DNA of 64,000 nucleotides from Yersinia nurmii (GTDB lineage Bacteria; Pseudomonadota; Gammaproteobacteria; Enterobacterales; Enterobacteriaceae): NCBI RefSeq assembly GCF_001112925.1, contig NZ_CPYD01000003.1, positions 248,001 to 312,000 of the forward strand, read 5' to 3'. Shown piece by piece: positions 10,493 to 18,354 of this stretch (position 1 is its first letter; each line of letters starts with the position of its first letter). The notes under the pieces were generated by a model. It saw only the letters and a program-made list of their open reading frames with translations, ran no database searches and was not told where the DNA came from. The position numbers and the translations under genes were made by a program.

Positions 10493-10777
10493 TTAATCAG
10501 CAATCCAGCAGTGCCATGCCAATGGTGACCACGCGACCGAATCGGTATTCTGGTCACGGCGGCGCCCTATCGGAGGAGCAAGGATCGGTTCCCAGGCACC
10601 CTGCTCGATAAAGCAATGATCCGATTTTTGGTCATCGCACAGATATGGGGAGGTATCACATGAAAATGCCCCTTCACCCAAGGGGTAAGCGGCAAGAGTA
10701 TGAGAACAACCGAGGAGTAACCCCAGCCCAAAGGTACACACTGACGACATCTTCAGAATAATTCTCTTAGATAACAT
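10493..10777 (-). CDS. Small orphan lipoprotein, unrecognised
   Basis: A 94-residue product with a lipoprotein signal (lipobox LLGC about residue 26) and a Cys- and Trp-containing mature part of about 70 residues. Start ATG 10777 is chosen because an AGGAG ribosome site precedes it at good spacing; an upstream in-frame ATG lacks this. E. coli has a different small lipoprotein gene (ysaB) upstream of glyQ, but I see no similarity. Six cysteines in the mature part suggest disulfides. Function unknown. It could be a lineage-specific envelope protein. Confidence 0.55.
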   Translation of the reverse strand: MLSKRIILKMSSVCTFGLGLLLGCSHTLAAYPLGEGAFSCDTSPYLCDDQKSDHCFIEQGAWEPILAPPIGRRRDQNTDSVAWSPLAWHCWIAD

Positions 10778-10960
10778 AATATACGCTCCTATATAATTAT
10801 ACATTGCAACAATAATGGTATTTAATGCTGCAATTGATTAATTATTAACCAACAGTTATCTGCGTCAAGTTTCTGCCCAAATATAAAATGAGTAGGTTGC
10901 TTATCAGCCACCGAACGGCGATTATCCTCCTGCCGAGCATCTCATAGAGGAAACAGTAAG

Positions 10961-11533
10961 ATGGCTTTAGAACGCTGTGGTTGGGTCACTGCCGATCCGT
11001 TATATCTTGCCTATCACGACAAGGAATGGGGAATTCCTCAGCGAAACAGTCAGGCGCTGTTTGAGATGATCTGTCTGGAAGGACAACAAGCCGGTTTATC
11101 TTGGATTACCGTTTTAAAAAAGCGCGAAAATTACCGAAAAGCTTTCCATAATTTCGATCCTCACTTAGTCGCCCAAATGGGGCCGGAACAGGTGGAAGTA
11201 TTAGTGCAAGACAGTGGCATTATTCGCCATCGTGGGAAGATTCAGGCCATTATTACCAACGCTCAGGCATATCTGGCTATGGAGGCTAACGGCGAAGATT
11301 TCTCCGAATTCATTTGGAGTTTTGTCGATAATACGCCGAAAGTTAATCACTGGTGGAGCCTAGCAGAAGCCCCCGCAACCACCCCTGTGTCAGATGCCAT
11401 GTCCAAGATGCTAAAAAAGAAAGGCTTTAAATTTATTGGTTCAACTATCTGTTATGCCTTTATGCAAGCCACAGGCTTGGTGAACGATCACATGTGCAAC
11501 TGCTTCTGTCATCCGGATAACGCCAATAAATGA
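10961..11533 (+). CDS. tag: DNA-3-methyladenine glycosylase I
   Basis: A 190-residue protein starting MALERCGWVTADPLYLAYHD and containing QAGLSWITVLKKRENYRKAF, matching E. coli Tag along its length. It removes 3-methyladenine from alkylated DNA as the first step of base excision repair. Cys6, His19 and the C-terminal His/Cys cluster near VNDHMCNCFCH correspond to the family's structural zinc site. A GAGGA ribosome site precedes the start. Its last four bases overlap the start of yiaC, so the two are coupled. Confidence 0.97.
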   Translation: MALERCGWVTADPLYLAYHDKEWGIPQRNSQALFEMICLEGQQAGLSWITVLKKRENYRKAFHNFDPHLVAQMGPEQVEVLVQDSGIIRHRGKIQAIITNAQAYLAMEANGEDFSEFIWSFVDNTPKVNHWWSLAEAPATTPVSDAMSKMLKKKGFKFIGSTICYAFMQATGLVNDHMCNCFCHPDNANK

Positions 11534-11967
11534 TTCGTAAAGCGAATACGGAAGACCATAATGCATTGATCGAGTTATGGTTACCAAGCACCATCGCTGC
11601 TCACCCTTTCGTGCCAGAGAGCTACTGGCACGAAAGCCTTGATTTGGTAAGCAATACCTATATTCCTCAGGCCAGCAACTGGATATATGAAACACCAAAT
11701 GGCCCCGTTGGATTTATTAGTGTATTGAACGAGCAATTGATTGGGGCGCTGTTTATTGAGCAAAACTACGTCGGTCAAGGCATTGGCCATGCTCTCATGC
11801 AACATGTGCAAGCTCGTTATCCTGTGTTAATCCTTGAGGTTTACCAAAAAAATCAGCGAGCCTATCGCTTTTACCGTAAGCACGGGTTTAACGTTTCAGA
11901 GCGATCTTATAATGAAGAAACGGGAAATTATATTTTAACCATGCATTGGGTAAATCATCAGAGCTAA
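11530..11967 (+). CDS. yiaC: GNAT N-acetyltransferase YiaC
   Basis: A 145-residue single-domain GNAT acetyltransferase. The acetyl-CoA loop QNYVGQGIGHALM and the motif B end NQRAYRFYRKHGF are clear. E. coli YiaC lies at the same place next to tag and has been reported as a protein lysine acetyltransferase. The start overlaps the tag stop (ATGA). The next gene in E. coli, bisC, is missing here; its place is taken by the secreted protein pair. Confidence 0.92.
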   Translation: MIRKANTEDHNALIELWLPSTIAAHPFVPESYWHESLDLVSNTYIPQASNWIYETPNGPVGFISVLNEQLIGALFIEQNYVGQGIGHALMQHVQARYPVLILEVYQKNQRAYRFYRKHGFNVSERSYNEETGNYILTMHWVNHQS

Positions 11968-12226
11968 AAATAAATATTAGTGACTATTTTCCTATTAAGA
12001 CCATTAAATTTTAATTACTTACTACTATTGACTTCGCTAAAAATAAAAAACTAAATGTTATTGGGTAGGTTAACATTCAAATACCCGCCTTATAAAAAAA
12101 CACAGTGTAATAAATCATTTTTATATAGACCTAAACTTTCCTCGTCAATAAAACCCGAACCGATAATGAAATATTGTTTGTATATTCACATTTCATTAAA
12201 AACAGCGACTGAATGGAGCTATTACT

Positions 12227-14449
12227 ATGGGTGATAAAACTAAGGCCCCGTTACTTTTATTCTTGCTTTCATCCACCCTATCCTTAGCCGAAGACGGGAT
12301 ATATTTCGAAGGTATATCTCAACAGGGACCCGTGTATGAAACCGAAAATAGGCAAAATGAAGAAATATGCTTTTACTCAAAAGATTATTTCAGTGGGGAA
12401 TCATGGTGTTTACCCCCTAATAGCAAACTGGATCAGGAATCTCTCGCCGCTCATCCGAACATAAACTCTATACGAATACCTGATTACACTCAGGTTACGC
12501 TTTACCAGAATCAACGTGCTCTTACGCTGGTTGACAGCATCACTAACCGTGGCCTAACGTCCTTATTACCGAATAAAAAAATAACTCATATTGTTACCAC
12601 CAATAAAAACTCGCCAATTTGCACATCACAATGTGGGATATCACAGAAAATCATTATTCCTGTAAATGATATTTACCCCAATCACACTCAAGAAAAAAAG
12701 GGGAAAGAAAAAATTATTTTATTAAGTTTCGCTATTAACAAGGACAGCTCATTCAATATAAACGTCACCAACAAGTTGGATATCACTGTCAATGCGTTAA
12801 GCCTAATTATTTATTCCATAGATAATAATCTGAACACTAGTTTCAAGGTGAGCCCACAATCTACGCAATTAACCTTTCTTATTCATTTCAAGAGTCAGGG
12901 GCTGGAGATTCATTACTTAGAAAGTACCCGTTCTCAACCACGTTATCTCTCTCCTCGCATGAGACTTGATCACTCATTTCTTTCTGCGCCAGATACGGAG
13001 CACGCCATCGCTATTTATAACGGCAATGGAGAAAAAACATTATTGATGGAGCATCTCGTCATGGCAGAAATTGATCGCCACAGCAGATATAAGCGAGGCT
13101 CCGCCGGTATATTAGGTTGCCTGGTATCCGGTCCACTTGCGCTTTACAACGTAGTCATTCATGGGCGTTGTAATCAGGTCGAAACCGCCTGGCACAGTAT
13201 AAAAAGCTTTTTTGCAGGGAAAGATGAAACTCAAATGACGCCGATCGCGGGTAATGTCAACCCGTTAAAACCTCTGCTTAATCAGACGAATACTCAACCA
13301 GATGATACCTTCAGTCTGCAATTAACCCGCCTCGATATGCAATTGCATCAGCAGTCTATTACTCTGCCTGCCGTAGCGCGTTATTGTGGTACTACGCTGG
13401 AATATACCCTAAGTAGCCGTTATCCACGTCAAACTCCACCGGCATGCCACTACTGGCTGGCTTCTGTATTACAAGACTTTACTACGCTGTTTGGCCGCAG
13501 CTTACATACCTGGTCAACCGAATATCTCATACAGATAGTGAATGGTATTCTGGATAGGCAAACCATTGATAGTGACAATGAGGCTCGCAGTGCGGTAGCT
13601 AGCAGGCCGGAAACCAGCCAAAGATTGATTCAAACGATTATTGATTCAGCAAATATCTACGAGCGCTCTCAGCTTATCGATCATATTACTGATGCTTTTC
13701 ATCATGCAATTTTGAATTATGCAAACTATTGCGTTTCAGCTCATTCAGCCGCTCTCAATAATAGTAGCGATAGCAACTCAAGCGAAGCAGAAACTGCCTG
13801 CGCTGCTCCACGGGATGCTCAAGATCTACCTTTAGGGCATTACGAACTGTTGTTGGAACATTATCAACATCAGGAAACTTTACCGCATATTTTACGCAAT
13901 GGTGCTTGGGTAGTACCTGAAGAACGCTTTGAAATACAAATTTTCGAGAACTTATCAGCAGCACCCGAAGCAGACCAACGTGCGTTGCATAGCACGCTAT
14001 CCGCATGGCGGGAAAGATATACTCTGCTCAATCAAGTCATTTCTTCATACCCTCCAGAACAGCAAGAGCTAATCAATTTGGGTCAGGAATTAAATCAAAT
14101 ATTACAAAAAAATCAGCAACAAAGCCTTACTGGCTATCAAAATTATCTGTGGGTAATTGTACGTTTAAACGGGGAAATTGTTAGCCTGACACTGGCTGAC
14201 TATGACGGTGATAATATCGAAATTGCAGATAGAGACAGCATTGAACTCGCCCTCTCATTAACTAACCCACTTTTTGTTATTGGATCCAACCACGAAGGTA
14301 CTATCAGAGGAAGTGGAACAGCCGGTGCAAGAGCATTGGCTCAATATATGAAAGATAAAGGAAAGAAAAAATTATTTTCTCTCGTGGTTTCAAAACCATC
14401 CGCAAAAGTAAAAATGAAAGTCGGTTTTAGATTGCACACTGAAATGTAA
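12227..14449 (+). CDS. Secreted protein A: beta/gamma-crystallin-like, RxKR site, C-terminal GNAT-like domain
   Basis: A 740-residue protein not recognised as a known family. Seen: a signal peptide (residues 1-21, ending SLSLA); a beta/gamma-crystallin-like Greek-key segment about 46-105 (CFYSKDYFSGESW, then VTLYQNQ); a Cys-x3-Cys at 132-136; a beta-rich region 140-280; a basic RYKR site at 287-290 followed by GSAG; a middle domain with Cys298, Cys314, Cys387 and Cys407, all conserved in the neighbour paralogue; a Ser/Asn-rich linker about 510-530; and a C-terminal region (about 640-740) with R694-GS-G697-T-A699, fitting the GNAT acetyl-CoA motif RxxGxA, and an ending SKPSAKVKMKVGF like GNAT motif B. 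Inference: an exported, disulfide-bonded, possibly protease-activated acetyltransferase toxin. It could instead be a binding protein with a dead GNAT fold. The base composition is AT-rich against its neighbours. Confidence 0.75.
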   Translation: MGDKTKAPLLLFLLSSTLSLAEDGIYFEGISQQGPVYETENRQNEEICFYSKDYFSGESWCLPPNSKLDQESLAAHPNINSIRIPDYTQVTLYQNQRALTLVDSITNRGLTSLLPNKKITHIVTTNKNSPICTSQCGISQKIIIPVNDIYPNHTQEKKGKEKIILLSFAINKDSSFNINVTNKLDITVNALSLIIYSIDNNLNTSFKVSPQSTQLTFLIHFKSQGLEIHYLESTRSQPRYLSPRMRLDHSFLSAPDTEHAIAIYNGNGEKTLLMEHLVMAEIDRHSRYKRGSAGILGCLVSGPLALYNVVIHGRCNQVETAWHSIKSFFAGKDETQMTPIAGNVNPLKPLLNQTNTQPDDTFSLQLTRLDMQLHQQSITLPAVARYCGTTLEYTLSSRYPRQTPPACHYWLASVLQDFTTLFGRSLHTWSTEYLIQIVNGILDRQTIDSDNEARSAVASRPETSQRLIQTIIDSANIYERSQLIDHITDAFHHAILNYANYCVSAHSAALNNSSDSNSSEAETACAAPRDAQDLPLGHYELLLEHYQHQETLPHILRNGAWVVPEERFEIQIFENLSAAPEADQRALHSTLSAWRERYTLLNQVISSYPPEQQELINLGQELNQILQKNQQQSLTGYQNYLWVIVRLNGEIVSLTLADYDGDNIEIADRDSIELALSLTNPLFVIGSNHEGTIRGSGTAGARALAQYMKDKGKKKLFSLVVSKPSAKVKMKVGFRLHTEM

Positions 14450-14984
14450 ACTATTATTAGTTATAATTACTCAGAAAAAATGCGCCAAGACCCTCTTCAT
14501 AAAAGAGAGAAAATAGATTTAAAGGAATATATCAAACTGCCCCCCTTCCAAATCATTAAGAATCGCGAGTCACATTAAAAAACGAAAAAAATAAATGAAA
14601 TCTTGATAATGAGTAGAATTATATTAGCAGAGCAGAAAATGCCGCTGTGTAGGCTCTCACTCGCCATTTTAAAAAATGAATGTAAAAAATCAACCTCTGA
14701 TGTTTCTTCTCAATTTTCATTCAAAATAAAAATAAAAATCGGATTCAAATATGATAAACGACAATATTAATAAAAAACTCATCCTGCCTAATCTCTCTAC
14801 CACCTGTATCTTTGTTTTTTGATAAAGACACCTTTAGTGATTTCCTGTTAATAACTACTCATCATATATCTAAACTCACATTTAACTTGTCACCTCATCA
14901 GTGTGACAAGTTAAATTGTTTATCTAATGATAATAAAGTCACATTTCCACATCATAAATAACAAAGCAATTAAAAGGGATTAAT
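14450..14984. other. AT-rich gap between the secreted paralogues
   Basis: About 535 bases with no intact gene. It contains the decayed C-terminal end of a third paralogue (14653-14770), then an AT-rich leader that probably carries the promoter of the second paralogue. A short direct match, tgtgacaagttaaat, at about 14903 pairs imperfectly with taacttgtcac at 14884-14894, giving a hairpin (AACTTGTCAC/GTGACAAGTT). Confidence 0.5.
14653..14770 (+). pseudogene. Decayed 3' end of a third secreted-GNAT paralogue
   Basis: Read with one frameshift in the A-run at 14671-14676, this stretch gives ALTRHFKNECKK, then STSDVSSQFS, then FKIKIKIGFKYD. Aligned to protein A residues 703-734 (ALAQYMKDKGKKK ... 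SKPSAKVKMKVGF), I count about 14 identical positions of 31, and most of the rest are conservative. It covers the last part of the GNAT-like domain, including the final GF. No start or upstream domain was found, so this is a remnant, not a gene. Confidence 0.6.
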
Positions 14985-17129
14985 ATGTATAAAAATATAC
15001 TGATTTCCATCCTGTTTTTGGTTGTATTAACAGGAACACCGAGCATAGGTTTATCCCAGGACTTACCTTACACAAATGGGGTAAATGATATAGGACCTAC
15101 ATATGCTTATGAAGAACCCGGAGTTGAAGGTGGTTATACGTTAATGCAACCGGAAGAGATATTTTATCTGGACATAAATGATCATTTTTCACAGGATTGG
15201 CAATCAAGACAAGGAATCTCCGTCAGTAACCCCTATTTGGATTGCGATACAGACTGCACAATATTACTGAGAAAAATTATCCCACTAAGCGATATATTTA
15301 CTCAAGCCGCTATTGACCCGAGTCATTCCAGTCAGCAAGTCTTATTAAGTTTTGCCCTAACCGAAACCAATGAGTTCAATTTTAGCATTGAACAATATCT
15401 GAATATAATCGTTACTAAAGATAGTGTCCGTCTGCTTGGCGGTGCTTCGCCAAAAAGCATTGAAATCCCCCTTAATCATCAATCCAATCAGCTCACTTTT
15501 CTTTTCCACGTTCAAGACCAACAACTCTCTATGAGTTATATGGAGAGTGACAACACACAACAGCGCTACCTTTCACCCACAATAAATCTGGAAAAGAAAG
15601 AATCAGAAGAAATAAATTATTGGCCGGATATCGAGATATTCAACCTCAATCCTAGCAATCCTCTATTACTAAAGAAAATACTATTAACTAGTCAGAGCGC
15701 TCAAAGCCGCTTTAAACGCGGCATCGCCGGAAAAATAGGTTGCTATCTGTCTGGCCCATTGGCACTTTACAATCTGGTGGTACAAGGGCATTGCACTCAG
15801 GTTGAATCTGCATGGTCGAGCATAAAATCCTTCTTTGCCGGAAAGGACAGCACAAAAATGGTGGTGATTGCAGGGAATCCCATTCCGCTAAAACCGACGG
15901 CGCCTCCTCACTCTGAGCACACTGAGAACCTGAATGCCTTCGAGCTCACCGTTTTGAATACCCACCTGCATAATCAAGCACTAACGTTGCCTGCCGTAGC
16001 CGATTTCTGCCATACATCGATAAATGAAATCAAAGGTGCTCGCTATCCGCGACAAATCAGACACACTTGCGCCAACTGGCTATCCGTCGTGTTACAGGAT
16101 TTCACTTTGCTATTCGGCAATAGCCTGCGTACCTGGTCCGCAGAGTATCTGACCCAAACGCTAAATGGTATTTTGGATCGTCAGGCAATTGATAATGATA
16201 ACGACGCCCGAGATGCTTTTATTCGCCAACCTGCCGCGGGCGTGCGACTCATCCAAACCATTGCAGATATTGCTGATAGAGAAGGCCGAACCGAAGTTAT
16301 TGAGCAAGTTAGCGGGGCATTTACCCATGCGGTCCAGAATTATACCAACTATGTGATCACTCAACCGCCCTCCGGCCCCTGTACTCCTTCCTGTAGCGAT
16401 TCAAGTTCAAGTCATAGCAGCTGTAGTTGTTCCGATTGCGATATAGATTCACCATTAGCGGCTCAGGAATTACCGCTCGGAACTTATCAGTTGACGCTCT
16501 CCACCTATGTTCCTCAACATACGCAACCGCTGATTTTACAAAATGGATTATGGGTAGAGCCAGCGCAAGGTTTTGATATCGAGATAATCCGAGGTACCTT
16601 TGCAGAAACTCGCCAACGACGATATGAATTGATGGAGACAATCCAACTATGGCGTAATGCATACATCGAAAAAAGAGTGTATTGCAATAAATACGGGAAT
16701 TTCCCCACGCAAATAGAGACGACACGCTACGCCGGACAGTCCACCAGCAGTCTTATCCGCAGTACCTTGCAGTACTTTGACGAAAATAACCTGATTGCAG
16801 TAGTCCGATTTAATAACCAAATTATTAATGTGAGCGCGGTATCTCGTTTTTCTGATTTCGATGGAGACGCAAGCATCATACGAGCTAAGATTATTGCCAC
16901 ATTGACTCACCCTGCCTACGTTTTAACCCCTAATAATGAAGGTACCGTCCGCCGTGCAGGTACGGCCGCTCTGCATCAACTCATCCAGCAACTCATTGCC
17001 GATGGCGTTCAAACGCTTAGTACGCATGTCATTTCAACGCCCTCCGCTATTGTGAAAAAACGCCTAGGCTTCAGTTTTATCCCTGATAAACCCTATGTCA
17101 TCCCGCCAACACCTAACAGCGATCTTTAG
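14985..17129 (+). CDS. Secreted protein B: RxKR site, Cys/Ser-rich linker, C-terminal GNAT-like domain
   Basis: A 714-residue paralogue of the protein encoded at 12227-14449. It has a signal peptide (1 to about 24), a Cys-x3-Cys at 87-91, RFKR at 242-245 followed by GIAG, conserved cysteines 253, 270, 342 and 362, and the shared block SGPLALYNLVVQGHC. The middle domain shares NGILDRQAIDNDNDAR with its paralogue. The linker at 461-490 is Ser- and Cys-rich (Cys 466, 470, 480, 482, 485), unlike protein A. The GNAT-like end has R656-RA-G659-T-A661 and STPSAIVKKRLGF. The beta/gamma-crystallin segment is absent or reduced to one half (about 41-62). AAGGG precedes the start at good spacing. Function unknown; a secreted enzyme or toxin is the leading guess. 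Confidence 0.75.
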   Translation: MYKNILISILFLVVLTGTPSIGLSQDLPYTNGVNDIGPTYAYEEPGVEGGYTLMQPEEIFYLDINDHFSQDWQSRQGISVSNPYLDCDTDCTILLRKIIPLSDIFTQAAIDPSHSSQQVLLSFALTETNEFNFSIEQYLNIIVTKDSVRLLGGASPKSIEIPLNHQSNQLTFLFHVQDQQLSMSYMESDNTQQRYLSPTINLEKKESEEINYWPDIEIFNLNPSNPLLLKKILLTSQSAQSRFKRGIAGKIGCYLSGPLALYNLVVQGHCTQVESAWSSIKSFFAGKDSTKMVVIAGNPIPLKPTAPPHSEHTENLNAFELTVLNTHLHNQALTLPAVADFCHTSINEIKGARYPRQIRHTCANWLSVVLQDFTLLFGNSLRTWSAEYLTQTLNGILDRQAIDNDNDARDAFIRQPAAGVRLIQTIADIADREGRTEVIEQVSGAFTHAVQNYTNYVITQPPSGPCTPSCSDSSSSHSSCSCSDCDIDSPLAAQELPLGTYQLTLSTYVPQHTQPLILQNGLWVEPAQGFDIEIIRGTFAETRQRRYELMETIQLWRNAYIEKRVYCNKYGNFPTQIETTRYAGQSTSSLIRSTLQYFDENNLIAVVRFNNQIINVSAVSRFSDFDGDASIIRAKIIATLTHPAYVLTPNNEGTVRRAGTAALHQLIQQLIADGVQTLSTHVISTPSAIVKKRLGFSFIPDKPYVIPPTPNSDL

Positions 17130-17139
17130 CCACCGGCTC

Positions 17140-17170
17140 TCCGCCCTGATAATTTCTTATTCTGGGCGGA
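17140..17170 (+). terminator. Stem-loop after secreted protein B
   Basis: Arms TCCGCCC (17140-17146) and GGGCGGA (17164-17170), with further ATAA/TTAT pairing inside the loop. It lies 11 bases after the stop of protein B. No strong T-run follows, so it is only a candidate terminator. Confidence 0.4.
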
Positions 17171-17411
17171 CAACCATTTCAACATTTAAACAGCAAACTT
17201 TTCGTGCGCTCTTTGACGATAAACCGGCCAAAAACCCACATTACGCGGCACTATCAGAGTTTTCTCAATAGTATTCTGTGACGTTTTACCGGATAACGAT
17301 GCCCATCATTTTCAGCTTCCAAACCCTTATCGGGAGCTTGCTTCAAGTTTTAGTGACGGCGGACAATTTCTTTATGAAACCCCCGTTGATAAACACATTT
17401 AAGGACATCAC

Positions 17412-18071
17412 ATGCAAAAACGCACGCTTGCCATTGTTGCTGCACTCTGCGCAACGTTGACTCTATCGGCCTGTACTACTAACCCTTATACCGGCGAATC
17501 TCAGGCTGGAAAATCTGGCTACGGTGCCGGTATCGGAGCCTTAGTAGGCGCTGGCGTGGGTGTTTTATCCTCCTCTAAAAAAGATCGCGGCAAAGGCGCA
17601 CTGATTGGCGCAGCGGCAGGCGCAGCGCTGGGTGGTGGTGCCGGTTACTACATGGATGTTCAAGAAGCCAAACTGCGTGACAAAATGCGTGGAACCGGCG
17701 TCAGTGTCACTCGTCAGGGTGACAATATCGTACTGAATATGCCAAATAACGTTACCTTCGACACCGATAGCAGCAATTTGAAACCGGCGGGTGCCAATAC
17801 CCTGACTGGCGTGGCTATGGTATTGAAGGAGTACGAAAAAACGGCGGTTAATGTTATCGGTTATACCGATAGTACCGGCGCTCGCGCTCACAATATGACG
17901 TTGTCCCAGCAACGTGCCGACAGCGTAGGTAGCGCATTGATCACTCAGGGCGTAGCGGCTAACCGTATTCGCACCATTGGCGCAGGCCCAGATAACCCAG
18001 TGGCAACCAATAGCACTGCGGCGGGTAAAGCACAAAACCGTCGAGTCGAGATCACTCTTAGCCCGCTGTAA
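17412..18071 (+). CDS. yiaD: OmpA-family outer-membrane lipoprotein YiaD
   Basis: A 219-residue lipoprotein with lipobox LSAC (Cys at about 21), then a glycine-rich membrane-like stretch (GYGAGIGALVGAGVGVL and GAAAGAALGGGAGYYMD), then an OmpA-like peptidoglycan-binding domain about 105-219 with NVIGYTDSTG and NRRVEITL. It should sit in the outer membrane and bind peptidoglycan. E. coli YiaD has the same layout and lies in the same neighbourhood. AAGGA precedes the start. Confidence 0.93.
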   Translation: MQKRTLAIVAALCATLTLSACTTNPYTGESQAGKSGYGAGIGALVGAGVGVLSSSKKDRGKGALIGAAAGAALGGGAGYYMDVQEAKLRDKMRGTGVSVTRQGDNIVLNMPNNVTFDTDSSNLKPAGANTLTGVAMVLKEYEKTAVNVIGYTDSTGARAHNMTLSQQRADSVGSALITQGVAANRIRTIGAGPDNPVATNSTAAGKAQNRRVEITLSPL

Positions 18072-18082
18072 GTGACAAAAAA

Positions 18083-18113
18083 GGTGACGGCTCATAACGT
18101 TCTGGCCGTCACC
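18083..18113. terminator. Stem-loop after yiaD
   Basis: Perfect 9-bp arms, GGTGACGGC (18083-18091) and GCCGTCACC (18105-18113). On the minus strand the stem is followed by T6, so it would terminate leftward transcripts best. On the plus strand it directly follows yiaD. Confidence 0.55.
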
Positions 18114-18187
18114 ACTTCACACCCAAAACGTTCTCGCCTCAGAAAATCCCCGATAAACACCGCCACCGCGCAAAAATAACCCGTATC

Positions 18188-18314
18188 AATACCCTATGGA
18201 TTTCACGTTGTGGCAAGGCGGCAACCGAAATAATCTCCAGGAGCTTAGTCCACTAAGTGACTGGGGTAAGTGAGGGAAGCCAACACCGCCACCGCGTGAA
18301 AGATGACGGTTATT
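18188..18314. repeat. ERIC-type intergenic repeat
   Basis: The core carries CCAGGAGCTTAG, then CACTAAGTGACTGGGGTAAG, which match the two published conserved halves of the ERIC element (the ERIC1R and ERIC2 regions). The outer ends (accctatggatttcacgttg and cgcgtgaaagatgacggtta) are imperfect inverted repeats. The span is about 127 bases, the usual ERIC length. It sits between yiaD and the LacI-type regulator and would form a long hairpin if transcribed. Confidence 0.9.
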
Positions 18315-18354
18315 TGTGATAATCTGCCGCCAGTTACCCTTCCAGGACTAAACC

